Below, one piece after another: positions 53,628-63,560 of a stretch of 64,000 nt of DNA (within the stretch, counting starts at the first letter, position 1; every line of letters begins with the position of its first letter). The notes beneath the pieces were generated by a model that ran no database searches, had not been told where the DNA came from, and saw only the letters and a program-made list of their open reading frames with translations. A program made the translations under genes and the position numbers. This DNA comes from Emticicia oligotrophica DSM 17448. Lineage in GTDB: Bacteria; Bacteroidota; Bacteroidia; Cytophagales; Spirosomataceae. The stretch lies in NCBI RefSeq assembly GCF_000263195.1, contig NC_018748.1, positions 1,054,001-1,118,000 of the forward strand, written 5' to 3'.

Positions 53628-53722
53628 ACATCCCCCTGCCCCCTTCAAAGAAGGAGTTATTCAACGAGAACAATAATTCCCCTAGCATCGGCGGTCCGAT
53701 AAGAATGGGTTAAGGGGGATGT
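53628..53722. repeat. Degenerate palindromic repeat, copy 1 (hut region)
   Basis: The left arm reads ACATCCCCCTGCCCCCTTCA and the right end is GGGTTAAGGGGGATGT (53707-53722). The interior has diverged from the copy at 55349-55425. The remaining 312-bp gap (53513-53824) is AT-rich and holds the mqo and hutH promoters. Confidence 0.65.
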
Positions 53723-53824
53723 AAAAACTTCAATTAATCACTATTTATGATTAATTATAAACAAAAATACTATTTTTTATTATTAATTAGAAGCTCGAAT
53801 TTTGTTGAAAAATAAAGCTCGTTT

Positions 53825-55333
53825 ATGCTAACAACTATCATCGACAAAATATCGCACCAAATCGATTCTGATTGGCTTGACATTCATACTTTACAAGAAA
53901 TTTCCACACACAGCCAAGACCTTATACTTTCGGAAAATGCACGCCAACGAATCAACCATTGTCGACACTTTCTCGACAAAAAAATTCAGCAAAGTGATAG
54001 CCTTTTTTATGGCATCAATACTGGATTTGGGTTTCTACAAAATGTAGCGATTGATAAAACACAAATTGCCCAACTGCAATATAATCTGCTGCAGTCGCAC
54101 GCTTGCGGTATGGGCGATGAAGTACCAAAAGAAATTGTTAAATGGATGCTTTTCTTGAAAATCCAGTCGCTTGCCTACGGTCATTCGGGTGTACAAGAAC
54201 AAACCGTTCAACGATTAATTGATTTTTATAACTACGATATTACGCCTGTTATTTATAGTCAAGGGTCACTCGGAGCCTCGGGCGACCTCTCTCCACTTTC
54301 ACATTTGGCATTGCCACTCATTGGTTTAGGAGAAGTATATTTTAAAGGGAGAAAGCTACCCGCTCAGAAAGTATTATCAGATTTTGGTTGGCAGCCAATC
54401 GAACTACAAAGCAAAGAAGGGATTGCTTTAATCAATGGCACACAATTCATGACGGCCTTCGGTATTCATGGGGTTTTAAAAGCACAGAAGTTATTAAAAT
54501 TAGCCGATTTAATTTCGGCTATTTCCATTGATGCTTTTGATTGTTCGTTACAGCCATTTCACCCAAAAATCCATTCGATTCGACCACATAACGGACAAGT
54601 TTCCACGGCAAAAACTATACTCAACTATCTATCAGATAGTTCAATAGCTCAACAAACTAAAAACCAAGTACAAGACCCTTACTCATTCCGTTGTATTCCA
54701 CAAGTACACGGAGCAAGTAAAGATTCGATGGAATTTATAGAGAAAACTTTCTTGCAGGAAATCAATGCAGTGACCGATAATCCGAATATTTTCCCTGATG
54801 ATGATTTGATTCTTTCGGGAGGAAATTTTCATGGACAACCTCTTGCCATTGCTTTCGATTTAATGGCTATTTCGATGGCTGAAATTGGTAGTATTTCCGA
54901 ACGACGCACCTATCAATTACTTTCGGGACAACGAGGTTTGCCACTTTTTTTAGTCAAAAACTCGGGATTAAATTCAGGCTTGATGATTCCTCAATATACT
55001 GCCGCAGGAATCGTAAGCGAAAACAAACAACTTTGCACCCCCGCAAGTATCGACTCGATTGTTTCGTCAAATGGGCAAGAAGACCACGTGAGTATGGGTG
55101 CTAATGCCGCCACCAAATGTTTACGAGTACTCAACAATGTAGAACGAATTTTGGCGATAGAATTACTTACTGCAACCCAAGCGTTGGCTTACCGACGACC
55201 GCTCAGAAGCTCTGCTTTCATAGAGCAATTTTATGAAGATTTTCGCAGAAAAGTACCTTTCAACGAAGCCGACAGAGTACTACACAATGACATGAAACTG
55301 GCGGTGGAGTTTTTGAAAGAAATTAAAATTTGA
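53825..55333 (+). CDS. hutH: Histidine ammonia-lyase
   Basis: The 502-aa protein has the Ala-Ser-Gly triad that forms the MIO cofactor in 'GSLGASGDLSPLSHLALPL' (about residue 150), 'FYGINTGFGFLQNV', 'QDPYSFRCIPQVHGA' and 'GGNFHGQPLA'. It deaminates L-histidine to urocanate, the first step of histidine catabolism. hutU, hutI and hutG follow in order. Confidence 0.98.
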   Translation: MLTTIIDKISHQIDSDWLDIHTLQEISTHSQDLILSENARQRINHCRHFLDKKIQQSDSLFYGINTGFGFLQNVAIDKTQIAQLQYNLLQSHACGMGDEVPKEIVKWMLFLKIQSLAYGHSGVQEQTVQRLIDFYNYDITPVIYSQGSLGASGDLSPLSHLALPLIGLGEVYFKGRKLPAQKVLSDFGWQPIELQSKEGIALINGTQFMTAFGIHGVLKAQKLLKLADLISAISIDAFDCSLQPFHPKIHSIRPHNGQVSTAKTILNYLSDSSIAQQTKNQVQDPYSFRCIPQVHGASKDSMEFIEKTFLQEINAVTDNPNIFPDDDLILSGGNFHGQPLAIAFDLMAISMAEIGSISERRTYQLLSGQRGLPLFLVKNSGLNSGLMIPQYTAAGIVSENKQLCTPASIDSIVSSNGQEDHVSMGANAATKCLRVLNNVERILAIELLTATQALAYRRPLRSSAFIEQFYEDFRRKVPFNEADRVLHNDMKLAVEFLKEIKI

Positions 55334-55348
55334 TTTTATCTAAATAAG

Positions 55349-55425
55349 ACATCCCCCTGCCCCCTTCAAAGGGGAAATTATTAAGCGAGAATAAAATTCC
55401 CCCTTTGAAGGGGGCAGGGGGATGT
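55349..55425. repeat. Near-perfect palindromic repeat, copy 2 (between hutH and hutU)
   Basis: Arms of about 28 nt (55349-55376 and 55397-55425) differ by one indel, with the core ACATCCCCCTGCCCCCTTCA. The same left arm occurs at 53628. It is a MITE- or REP-like element and may form a strong hairpin inside the hut transcript. Confidence 0.8.
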
Positions 55426-55458
55426 AAATACTATTAATTATTTTTATCTATTACATGT

Positions 55459-57135
55459 ATGCAAACCATCGAAAAAACCTACGATTTCAAAAAATATAAA
55501 ACACCAACTGGCAACACGCTCACTTGCAAAGGCTGGATTCAAGAAGCAGCATTAAGAATGTTGCTCAACAACCTTGACCCCGAAGTGGCAGAACGCCCAG
55601 AAGACTTAATTGTTTATGGTGGCCGTGGAAAAGCTGCTCGAAATATCGAATCATTAGATCTGATAATCAAGGCTTTAAGGGCTTTAGAAGAAGATGAAAC
55701 CTTGCTTATTCAGTCGGGCAAACCCGTGGGAATTTTACCTACGCACAAAGATGCCCCAAGAGTTTTGATTTCAAATTCTCAGCTCGTTCCGAAATGGGCT
55801 ACTTGGGAGCATTTCAGCGAACTTGAGCAAAAAGGATTAATGATGTACGGCCAAATGACCGCTGGCTCATGGATTTACATTGGTTCACAAGGCATCGTAC
55901 AAGGTACTTACGAAACTTTTTCGGCCATTGGAAAAAAACATTTCAACAACACACTAAAAAATACACTTTCAATCACCGCAGGTTTGGGCGGAATGGGCGG
56001 AGCTCAACCTTTGGCCGTTACGATGAATGATGGTGTATGTTTAGTAGCTGAAGTAGAAGAATGGCGAATTTTAAAACGTATAGAAACTCGCTATTTGGAT
56101 ATTTATTTTACCGATATCGATGAGGCCATCGACCGTGCTATTGAGGCAAAAAACAATGGTGAAGCTATTTCTATTGGCGTAAAATGTAATATTATTCATT
56201 TGCTCCAGCGTTGCATCGAACGGAATTTAGTACCCGATATTTTAACCGACCAAACCTCGGCTCACGACCCAATTATTGGCTATTTCCCGCATGAAATTTC
56301 GCAAGAACAAGCCAGTGTATTGCGTGAAACAAATCCAGCTCAATACCTTGAAATGGCCAATCGTTCGATGCGTTTGCACGTAGAGTTGATGCTCGAATTG
56401 CAGCAAAAAGGAGCAATCACTTTCGATTATGGCAATAATTTGCGTGGACGTGCCTACGAACAAGGACTAAAAAATGCTTTCGATTTTCCGGGTTTTGTAC
56501 CTGCCTATATTCGTCCACTTTTCTGTGAAGGAAAAGGGCCTTTTCGTTGGGCAGCACTCTCAGGCGACCCCGAAGATATAAAAGTAACGGATGAACTCAT
56601 TCTTTCGCTTTTCCCAGAAAATGAATCATTGAAACGATGGATAACGATGGCTCAAGAACGAATCGCTTTCCAAGGATTACCTGCTAGAATTTGCTGGCTT
56701 GGCCAAGGAGAAAGAGAAAAAGCAGGATTAGCATTCAATGAATTAGTACGAACTGGTAAAGTTAAAGCACCAATCGTCATCGGTCGCGACCACCTTGATA
56801 CAGGTTCAGTAGCTTCGCCAAACCGAGAAACAGAAGCCATGCTCGATGGCTCTGATGCCGTTGCCGACTGGCCAGTGCTCAACTCACTCATCAATACCGC
56901 GGGTGGTGCAAGTTGGGTTTCGCTGCATCATGGTGGCGGCGTGGGAATGGGTTACTCCATTCATGCGGGAATGGTTATCGTCGCTGATGGCACTTCTGAT
57001 GCAGAAAAAAGACTCAAAAGAGTTTTACATAATGACCCCGCAATGGGTGTTATTCGCCATGCAGATGCGGGCTATGATATTGCTAAAGATGTAGCTCGAA
57101 AAAATCGTTTAGATTTGAAGGAAAGACTTTCATAA
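55459..57135 (+). CDS. hutU: Urocanate hydratase
   Basis: The 558-aa protein has urocanase hallmarks: '[13 protein letters not shown]', '[20 protein letters not shown]', '[13 protein letters not shown]', '[15 protein letters not shown]' and '[20 protein letters not shown]', including NAD-binding and catalytic residues. It hydrates urocanate to imidazolonepropionate using tightly bound NAD. It is the second gene of the hut operon. Confidence 0.98.
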   Translation: MQTIEKTYDFKKYKTPTGNTLTCKGWIQEAALRMLLNNLDPEVAERPEDLIVYGGRGKAARNIESLDLIIKALRALEEDETLLIQSGKPVGILPTHKDAPRVLISNSQLVPKWATWEHFSELEQKGLMMYGQMTAGSWIYIGSQGIVQGTYETFSAIGKKHFNNTLKNTLSITAGLGGMGGAQPLAVTMNDGVCLVAEVEEWRILKRIETRYLDIYFTDIDEAIDRAIEAKNNGEAISIGVKCNIIHLLQRCIERNLVPDILTDQTSAHDPIIGYFPHEISQEQASVLRETNPAQYLEMANRSMRLHVELMLELQQKGAITFDYGNNLRGRAYEQGLKNAFDFPGFVPAYIRPLFCEGKGPFRWAALSGDPEDIKVTDELILSLFPENESLKRWITMAQERIAFQGLPARICWLGQGEREKAGLAFNELVRTGKVKAPIVIGRDHLDTGSVASPNRETEAMLDGSDAVADWPVLNSLINTAGGASWVSLHHGGGVGMGYSIHAGMVIVADGTSDAEKRLKRVLHNDPAMGVIRHADAGYDIAKDVARKNRLDLKERLS

Positions 57136-57189
57136 TTCTTTGTTTACAATCAATTTTTGCAATTAAAATTGTCCCAAATTTTTATTGCT

Positions 57190-57217
57190 GTAGAGACAAG
57201 GCATGCTTTGTCTCTAC
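57190..57217. repeat. 28-nt perfect-arm palindrome upstream of hutI
   Basis: GTAGAGACAA at 57190-57199 faces TTGTCTCTAC at 57208-57217 around GCATGC. The text resembles a dispersed palindrome common in Bacteroidota. It lies between hutU and the hutI start. Confidence 0.65.
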
Positions 57218-57237
57218 TAAAATTAAAAGACACAAAA

Positions 57238-58467
57238 ATGCTAATCATCAACATAAAACAACTCATTGGGGTCAGAGAAAAAACTCACTTGCTACGAGGT
57301 GCGGAAATGGCTGATTTGCCACTGCTCGAAAATGCCTTTTTGAAAATCGAGGGAGAGGAAATTGTGAATTATGGTTTGATGCAAGCATTGGATTTGAGCA
57401 ACGAAACGGATGAAATTTATGATGCAAAAGGGGCTTTCGTATTACCCACATGGTGCGATTCACACACACATATTGTTTATGCAGGAAGTCGAGAAAATGA
57501 ATTTATTGATAAAATTAAAGGTGTAAGCTATGCCGAAATTGCTAAAAAGGGCGGTGGAATTTTAAACTCAGCAACCCGAATTGCCGAAACCTCTGAAAGC
57601 GAGTTGTTGGAGCAAGCTTGGCAACGCTTGGAAGCAATAAAAAATCTCGGTACAGGAGCCATCGAAATCAAAAGTGGCTATGGGTTGAGTGTATCGGGTG
57701 AGCTAAAAATGTTGCGTGTGATTCAACAAATCAAAGAAAAATCGCCATTACTAATAAAATCTACTTTCTTAGCGGCACATACTTATCCTCAAAGCTTTAA
57801 GGAAAATCATCAAGGATACATTCGGCAAATTATTGATGAAATGCTACCAATTGTCGCTTCTGAAAAACTGGCTGATTATATAGATGTTTTCTGCGAAGAA
57901 GGTTTCTTTTCAGTAGCTGAAACCGAACAAATTTTAGAAGCAGGCTATAAATATGGGCTAAAACCTAAAATCCATGCCAATCAACTAAACCTTTCTGGCG
58001 GTGTACAAGTGGGCGTAAAACACCAAGCAATTACAGTTGACCATCTGGAAACTATAAGTCAAACAGAAATAGATTGTTTAGCCAATTCTAAGACCATTGG
58101 CACACTTCTACCATCGGCAGCTTTTTTCTTGCGAATGCAATATCCACCTGCTCGACAAATGCTTGGTGCCAATATTGCTCTAGCCTTAGCAAGTGATTTT
58201 AATCCTGGTTCTTCACCAAGTGGAAATATACCTTTTTTGATTGCCCTGAGTTGTATTCAGATGAAAATGTTGCCCGAAGAAGCCATTAATGCTGCAACAA
58301 TCAATGGAGCTTATGCAATGGAAGTAGCCGAGCAAGTTGGCAGTGTCACGAAAGGAAAATTAGCTAATTTGATTTTTACAAAACCAATTTCATCTCTGGC
58401 CTATCTACCCTATTCTTTCGGTGAAAATTTGATTGATAAAGTTATGATTAAAGGGAGATTTCAGTAG
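57238..58467 (+). CDS. hutI: Imidazolonepropionase
   Basis: The ATG at 57238 gives 409 aa; an upstream in-frame extension crosses a palindromic repeat and is unlikely. The amidohydrolase metal motif 'DSHTHIVYAG', 'IEIKSGYGLSVSGELKML', 'LKPKIHANQLN', 'VDHLE' and 'ALASDFNPGSSPSGNIPF' identify imidazolonepropionase. It hydrolyses imidazolone propionate to formiminoglutamate. Confidence 0.97.
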   Translation: MLIINIKQLIGVREKTHLLRGAEMADLPLLENAFLKIEGEEIVNYGLMQALDLSNETDEIYDAKGAFVLPTWCDSHTHIVYAGSRENEFIDKIKGVSYAEIAKKGGGILNSATRIAETSESELLEQAWQRLEAIKNLGTGAIEIKSGYGLSVSGELKMLRVIQQIKEKSPLLIKSTFLAAHTYPQSFKENHQGYIRQIIDEMLPIVASEKLADYIDVFCEEGFFSVAETEQILEAGYKYGLKPKIHANQLNLSGGVQVGVKHQAITVDHLETISQTEIDCLANSKTIGTLLPSAAFFLRMQYPPARQMLGANIALALASDFNPGSSPSGNIPFLIALSCIQMKMLPEEAINAATINGAYAMEVAEQVGSVTKGKLANLIFTKPISSLAYLPYSFGENLIDKVMIKGRFQ

Positions 58468-58537
58468 AAATTTTATCTGTGTTATTGTGACACTAAAACC
58501 TAATCTCGTGGCACGCTGTGCGTGTAACAGATATAAC

Positions 58538-59521
58538 ATGAAAAATAATAATCTTAAAACATATCAACAAAACGATTTAGTCTCAATAATAAAAACCCGT
58601 GCAGGTGAGACTAAATTGGGCGAAAGAATTAAACTGAATTGGCAGGCTAATGAGGTAGAATTTGTTCTTCTTGGCATTACAGAAGATATTGGTGTACAAG
58701 TAAATCGAGGCATAGGTGGCACACACACAGCTTGGATTAGTTTCTTAAATGCTTTTCTGAATATTCAAAGTACAAAAGTGCTTTCGGGTAATGAAATTGG
58801 CATCTATGGGTGTCTTTCTTTTGACGATTTAAAAATCAGTTCAGAAAGCATTGAAATAATTGATAATGAAGTAGTTAAAGCTATTTTAGAAATTATAAAT
58901 TTTGGTAAAACTCCGGTCATTATTGGCGGCGGACACAACAATGCTTACCCGATTATCAAAGGTGTAGGCATCGCAAAAAAACAAGCCATCAATGCCATAA
59001 ATTTAGATGCACACAGTGATTTTAGAGTAAAAGAAGGCCGACACAGCGGCAATGGTTTTCGGTATGCTTTTAACGAAGGATTTTTGCAGAAATATTCCAT
59101 CATCGGGCTTCACGAAAACTATAATTCACAAGTCATTATTGATGAAATTTCGCAGAATCCTTCCATTCAGTTTTGTTTTTGGGAAGATATTTTTTTGCGT
59201 GAAAAAATGACTTTCAAAGAAGCAATTTTACAAGCCATCGAATTTACAAAAAGCAAGCCAACAGGTATTGAACTCGACCTTGATTGTATAGAAAATGTAC
59301 TCACAAGTGCCATGACTCCTTGCGGTATTTCGGCTACGCAAGCACGTCAATACATTCATCAAACTTCTACTTTAGCTAATGTAGCTTATTTACATATTTG
59401 TGAAGGTGCAACGCAATTAGCTACTGGTCAGACTTCTATTTTAACAGGAAAATTAATTAGTTATTTAGTAAGTGATTTTATGAAGGTCTTCAATCACAGA
59501 GGCACAGATTTCACGAATTAA
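58538..59521 (+). CDS. hutG: Formimidoylglutamase (arginase/ureohydrolase family)
   Basis: The ATG at 58538 gives 327 aa. The ureohydrolase manganese motifs are 'IIGGGHNNAYPI', 'NLDAHSDFRVKEG' (DxHxD) and 'GIELDLDCIENV' (DxD). In the hut operon this enzyme converts formiminoglutamate to glutamate and formamide, completing the short pathway, so no HutF is needed. The start of the longer frame at 58487 lies in repeat-like sequence and is not used. Confidence 0.93.
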   Translation: MKNNNLKTYQQNDLVSIIKTRAGETKLGERIKLNWQANEVEFVLLGITEDIGVQVNRGIGGTHTAWISFLNAFLNIQSTKVLSGNEIGIYGCLSFDDLKISSESIEIIDNEVVKAILEIINFGKTPVIIGGGHNNAYPIIKGVGIAKKQAINAINLDAHSDFRVKEGRHSGNGFRYAFNEGFLQKYSIIGLHENYNSQVIIDEISQNPSIQFCFWEDIFLREKMTFKEAILQAIEFTKSKPTGIELDLDCIENVLTSAMTPCGISATQARQYIHQTSTLANVAYLHICEGATQLATGQTSILTGKLISYLVSDFMKVFNHRGTDFTN

Positions 59522-59570
59522 CACAGAGCATATTCTCAGTGATAATCTTAAAATCCGTGCCTCCCTGATA
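59496..59570. repeat. Degenerate dispersed repeat after hutG
   Basis: CACAGAGGCACAGATTT near 59499 and AAAATCCGTGCCTCCCTG near 59550 are diverged inverted versions of each other. It overlaps the hutG stop and may serve as a weak terminator. Confidence 0.4.
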
Positions 59571-59579
59571 ATGATGTAA

Positions 59580-61460
59580 TTACTTTCCAGCTCTGCGTTC
59601 TAATTCAGCTCGCTTTAAAGTAATTAAATGACCAATTGGCTTTCCTGCACGATAAGTAATTACACGAAGTGTGATTGGACCATCTGGCATTTCAATTGGT
59701 TGTGTGTATTTAGAAGAATATTTGTCTGGCATTGAATCGTCAATCGAATAATAGATGTCTAGGTCAGCTATTTCGCTTCCTAATTCAACCACCAATTTAT
59801 TGTCTTTCATCTTTGCCGTAATGATAGCATCATAAGCCGCTTTAGAATAATTAATTTCTGCCACATCGGCACGCTCAAAATGAGCCTCCATACGTTTACT
59901 GAAATTATCCCAATTTTTAGCTGATTTCTGTGACCAATAAACTTCCGATAACGCCCAAGCACGTGGGTAAGTCATATAATCCGCGTAGCGTGCTGTTGGT
60001 AACTGTTCGCTCCAAAGATTTCCCTGTCCACCTAAAATATATTTGGCATCAACACCATCAGGTACTGGCTCAAAACTATACGATTTACTCACACGTAAGC
60101 CAGCATAAATCGGTGGGTCAACACTATTGTCACCTTGGTTATAATCTAGATAAGCAAAGGTTGTTGGTGTCATTACAACTTCATGGCCGAGATGAGCGGC
60201 CTCAATTCCCCCCTTCACTCCTCTCCAACTCATTACAGTAGCATTTGGCGAAATTCCACCTTCTAAGATTTCATCCCAACCGATGAGTTTTTTACCTTTT
60301 GCTTCTAAAATTTTCTCCAAACGATTCATAAAATACCCTTGCAGATCTTCTACGTGGCGAATGCCCAATTTTTTCATCAATGCCTGACAACCAGCATCTG
60401 CTGCCCAGAAACCTTTATAACACTCATCGCCACCAACATGAATATACTGATTAGGGAAAAGTGCGGCTACTTCTGTCATTACTTTATCCAAAAACTCATA
60501 TACTTTTTCATCTGATGGATTCAAAGCATTTTCATAACGCAACTTGAAAGTTCCATTACCGTACCAATCGGCTATATTCGCTCCTGGATTTACAAATGTA
60601 TTAGGATTTTTGGTTGTGCTGAGTTCAGGATAAGCAGCAATTGCCGCCATACTATGGCCTGGCACATCAATTTCAGGGACAATCGTCACATTACGCTCTT
60701 GAGCATATTTTACAACTTCTTTAATATCTTCTTGCGTATAATAACCTCCTACGGTTGCTTTTTCACCAGGTTTTGGAGCGTCACGGTCGCCAAAATGGCC
60801 CGCACGAGCTACTCGCCATGCCCCTACTTCCGTTAGTTTCGGCAAAGATTTGATTTCAATTCTCCAGCCTTCGTCATCTGTCAAGTGCCAGTGAAAAGTA
60901 TTATATTTGAAACGTGCAATGTTATCGATATACTTTTTGACTTCTTCTTTTGTGAAGAAATTACGACTCACATCAAGCATGATTCCACGCCACGCGAAAC
61001 GAGGATAATCTGTAATTTTTACTGCTGGAATCGTCCAATTAGCTTTTATAACCGATTTACTCTCGATTTCTTTTGGTAAAAGTTGTAATACCGTTTGCAT
61101 GCCATAAAACAACCCAGCTGCTTCATTAGCACTTACAAGCACTGTTTTAGGAGTAACTTCAATCGTATAACCTTCTTTACCTAATTGGGTATTAGCATTC
61201 AAATTTAACTGAATCATACCCGTTTTACCTTCCTGTGCTTTTAGCATCAATCCAGTAGCCGTATTGATTCTCTGAATCAACATGTCAGTAGCTACTTTAG
61301 CCTCAGCTTTGTTATAAGAAATCGTTGTTTTGTTTGTAAGAGCGAAACTTCCTGCACTTTGTTGCACTTCAACTGGCTGCGGAATCAGATTTAAGGGTGT
61401 GATTTGTGCCTTCAAATTGATGAAGGCACAACAAAGCACCGCTACGAGGGCTTGTTTCAT
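59580..61460 (-). CDS. Beta-N-acetylhexosaminidase, GH20
   Basis: The 626-aa exported enzyme (signal about residues 1-19) has the GH20 N-terminal zincin-like domain and a catalytic barrel with 'YNTFHWHLTDDEGWRIEIKS', 'VPEIDVPGHSMAAIAAYPEL' and the catalytic pair in 'HVGGDECYKGFW' (Asp345-Glu346). It removes terminal GlcNAc or GalNAc from glycans. It stands alone but complements the distant fucosidase and glycosylasparaginase in N-glycan or chitobiose breakdown. Confidence 0.96.
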   Translation of the reverse strand: MKQALVAVLCCAFINLKAQITPLNLIPQPVEVQQSAGSFALTNKTTISYNKAEAKVATDMLIQRINTATGLMLKAQEGKTGMIQLNLNANTQLGKEGYTIEVTPKTVLVSANEAAGLFYGMQTVLQLLPKEIESKSVIKANWTIPAVKITDYPRFAWRGIMLDVSRNFFTKEEVKKYIDNIARFKYNTFHWHLTDDEGWRIEIKSLPKLTEVGAWRVARAGHFGDRDAPKPGEKATVGGYYTQEDIKEVVKYAQERNVTIVPEIDVPGHSMAAIAAYPELSTTKNPNTFVNPGANIADWYGNGTFKLRYENALNPSDEKVYEFLDKVMTEVAALFPNQYIHVGGDECYKGFWAADAGCQALMKKLGIRHVEDLQGYFMNRLEKILEAKGKKLIGWDEILEGGISPNATVMSWRGVKGGIEAAHLGHEVVMTPTTFAYLDYNQGDNSVDPPIYAGLRVSKSYSFEPVPDGVDAKYILGGQGNLWSEQLPTARYADYMTYPRAWALSEVYWSQKSAKNWDNFSKRMEAHFERADVAEINYSKAAYDAIITAKMKDNKLVVELGSEIADLDIYYSIDDSMPDKYSSKYTQPIEMPDGPITLRVITYRAGKPIGHLITLKRAELERRAGK

Positions 61461-61650
61461 AAGTTAAATTGAAACGTTTTGTTGAGTTAAAATGGTAAGG
61501 GTTGAAATCGAATACAATATTAAGAAGAAAAAAATATATCTTCAAAGTGTTTCAAAAAATTATTTTTCAATTCATAAATATTAAAAAAATATTTTAGAAT
61601 AAAATTTTGCAAATTTCCAAAAACGTAAAATAAGTGAACACCGCTTTTAT

Positions 61651-62517
61651 CTAATCTCTACGATATTCTTTTTGATAAACTAAAGGCGATTTACCCACAA
61701 TTGACTTAAATTGCCGATTGAAATTCGAAATGGTATTATAGCCACTTTCATAAGCCACCTGTGTAACATTGAGTGTCCCTTCGTGAAGCAACTTACAAGC
61801 ATGCCCAATCCGAATTTCAGCAATAAAATCGAAAAATGATTTGTTAGTTCTACTCTTAAAATACCTACAAAAAGCAGCATCGCTCATGCTTACCAATGAA
61901 GCCAATTCGCTTAGGCGAACTTCTTCTTTGAAATGCTTCATAACATAATCATACACTTTTTGCATTCGCTCGGTTTCTGAAACTTTATACATATTTACAT
62001 AGCCTAAACTAGTAATAAACTGATAATCAACAGATAATGAGAGTTGATGCAGCATTGTTAGTAATTTCAATACTCGTTCAAAACCTTCGAGTTTCATCAG
62101 CTCTTGCAAGCCTTCTCGCACTTTTATACGCATCTCTCCTACAATATCCATTCCTCGTTGTCCATGCTCTAAGAGTTGCTTAATTCGATGCATTTCCGAT
62201 TTATTGAAGAAGTCATTTCCCAAAAAATCTTCGGTAAAATAGACCACAATTCCGTGCGTTTGCAGACCCGAATTTGGCTCAAAATAAGCCTTATCACTTC
62301 GCCAAAGATGCGGCACATTTGGCCCCAAAAAAACGGTGTCGCCTGCCTCAAAATACTGAATATCATCACCGATGAAGCGAGTTCCTGTTCCTTCAAAAAC
62401 TGTAAATAACTGATAATGAGGATGAAAATGCCAACTTGAATCAAAATGTGATTCACGCAATTCTTGTACCTCAAATGAATAAACTTGACTTCCGAGTGTT
62501 TTTTTCAAAAGTTTCAT
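61651..62517 (-). CDS. AraC family transcriptional regulator with cupin N-terminus
   Basis: The 288-aa protein has an N-terminal cupin-like ligand domain ('SSWHFHPHYQLFTVFEGTGTRFIG' in pieces, 'YFEAGDTVFLGPNVPHLWRS') and a C-terminal double helix-turn-helix ('RLSELASLVSMSDAAFCRYFK', 'VTQVAYESGYNTISNFNRQFK'). It is divergent from the sugar-epimerase gene, 213 bp away, and could control it or the adjacent GH20 gene. Confidence 0.95.
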   Translation of the reverse strand: MKLLKKTLGSQVYSFEVQELRESHFDSSWHFHPHYQLFTVFEGTGTRFIGDDIQYFEAGDTVFLGPNVPHLWRSDKAYFEPNSGLQTHGIVVYFTEDFLGNDFFNKSEMHRIKQLLEHGQRGMDIVGEMRIKVREGLQELMKLEGFERVLKLLTMLHQLSLSVDYQFITSLGYVNMYKVSETERMQKVYDYVMKHFKEEVRLSELASLVSMSDAAFCRYFKSRTNKSFFDFIAEIRIGHACKLLHEGTLNVTQVAYESGYNTISNFNRQFKSIVGKSPLVYQKEYRRD

Positions 62518-62730
62518 AGAAAACGGAATTATTGAGAGACCACATTCAGCAGAATTATTACTATTTACACCACAAACACTTTTTTTGCATAAATATCAAA
62601 ATAAACAATGATAAATATCAAAATACAGTCAAAATTAGTAAAAGCAAGCATATTTAATATAATTTTCCAATGATAAATTTGTACTATTATTTTCAACTAA
62701 AAATGTTCCCTTTCGGGGGTAAGAGATAAT

Positions 62731-63555
62731 ATGACCTACGGAATGAATCTCCTTTTATGGGGAACAGAGATTAATGAAGACCTTTTTCCTGTCTTAGAAC
62801 AAATCAAAGAAATTGGTTTCGATGGAGTAGAAATTCCTATTTTCGATACAAATCCAGAAAAATGGTATTCTTGGAGAGCGAAATTGGATGAATTGGGACT
62901 GAAACGCATCGCAGTAACGATAAACGGACCAGATTTCAATCAAATAAGTGCTGATGCCGAAATGCGTAAAGCAACTTTGGAGCGAAACAAACGTGCCATT
63001 GATTGTGCCATGATTTTAGGTTCTGATTTACTTACGGGGCCTTTTCATTCAGCTTTGGGTGCCTTTACGGGTGTGCCACCAACCAAACAAGAATTGCTTT
63101 GGGCAAAAGAAAATCTCTGGGATTTAGCCGAATACGCCGACAGCATGGGCATTACGCTTGGCCTTGAATACCTCAATCGTTTTGAAAGCTACTTAGTATC
63201 CTCATCTGATGAGCTTTTGGCATTGGTTGAAGAAATCAATCACCCTGCTTGCAAGATAATGTTTGATACTTTTCATGCCAATATCGAAGAAAAATCAATG
63301 ACTGAGGCCATTAAGAAATTGGCCAAACATTTGGTTCATGTGCAGCTTTCTGAAAACGACCGTAGCACACTTGGTAAAGGTCGTATTGATTTCTCAGAAA
63401 TCTTAGCCGCTTTACAATCAATCAACTATGATGGAATGTTGAGCATTGAAGCATTCAGCATGAAACTGCCAGCAGCCAATATTTGGCGAAAAATGTTTGA
63501 CTCAGAAGAACAATTAATGAAAGATAGTCTATCCTTTTTAAAATCTCACCTATAA
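62731..63555 (+). CDS. Sugar epimerase (D-tagatose/D-psicose 3-epimerase-like TIM barrel)
   Basis: The 274-aa protein has the ketose 3-epimerase pattern: 'FDGVEIPIFDTNPEKW', 'LLTGPFHSALGAF', 'LGLEYLNRFESYLV' (Glu), 'IMFDTFHANIEEKS' (Asp, His), 'VHVQLSENDRSTLGKGRIDF' in part (His) and 'MLSIEAFSM' (Glu). It is followed 5 bp later by a Gfo/Idh/MocA oxidoreductase, a common partnership in sugar or inositol catabolism. Confidence 0.92.
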   Translation: MTYGMNLLLWGTEINEDLFPVLEQIKEIGFDGVEIPIFDTNPEKWYSWRAKLDELGLKRIAVTINGPDFNQISADAEMRKATLERNKRAIDCAMILGSDLLTGPFHSALGAFTGVPPTKQELLWAKENLWDLAEYADSMGITLGLEYLNRFESYLVSSSDELLALVEEINHPACKIMFDTFHANIEEKSMTEAIKKLAKHLVHVQLSENDRSTLGKGRIDFSEILAALQSINYDGMLSIEAFSMKLPAANIWRKMFDSEEQLMKDSLSFLKSHL

Positions 63556-63560
63556 ATACT

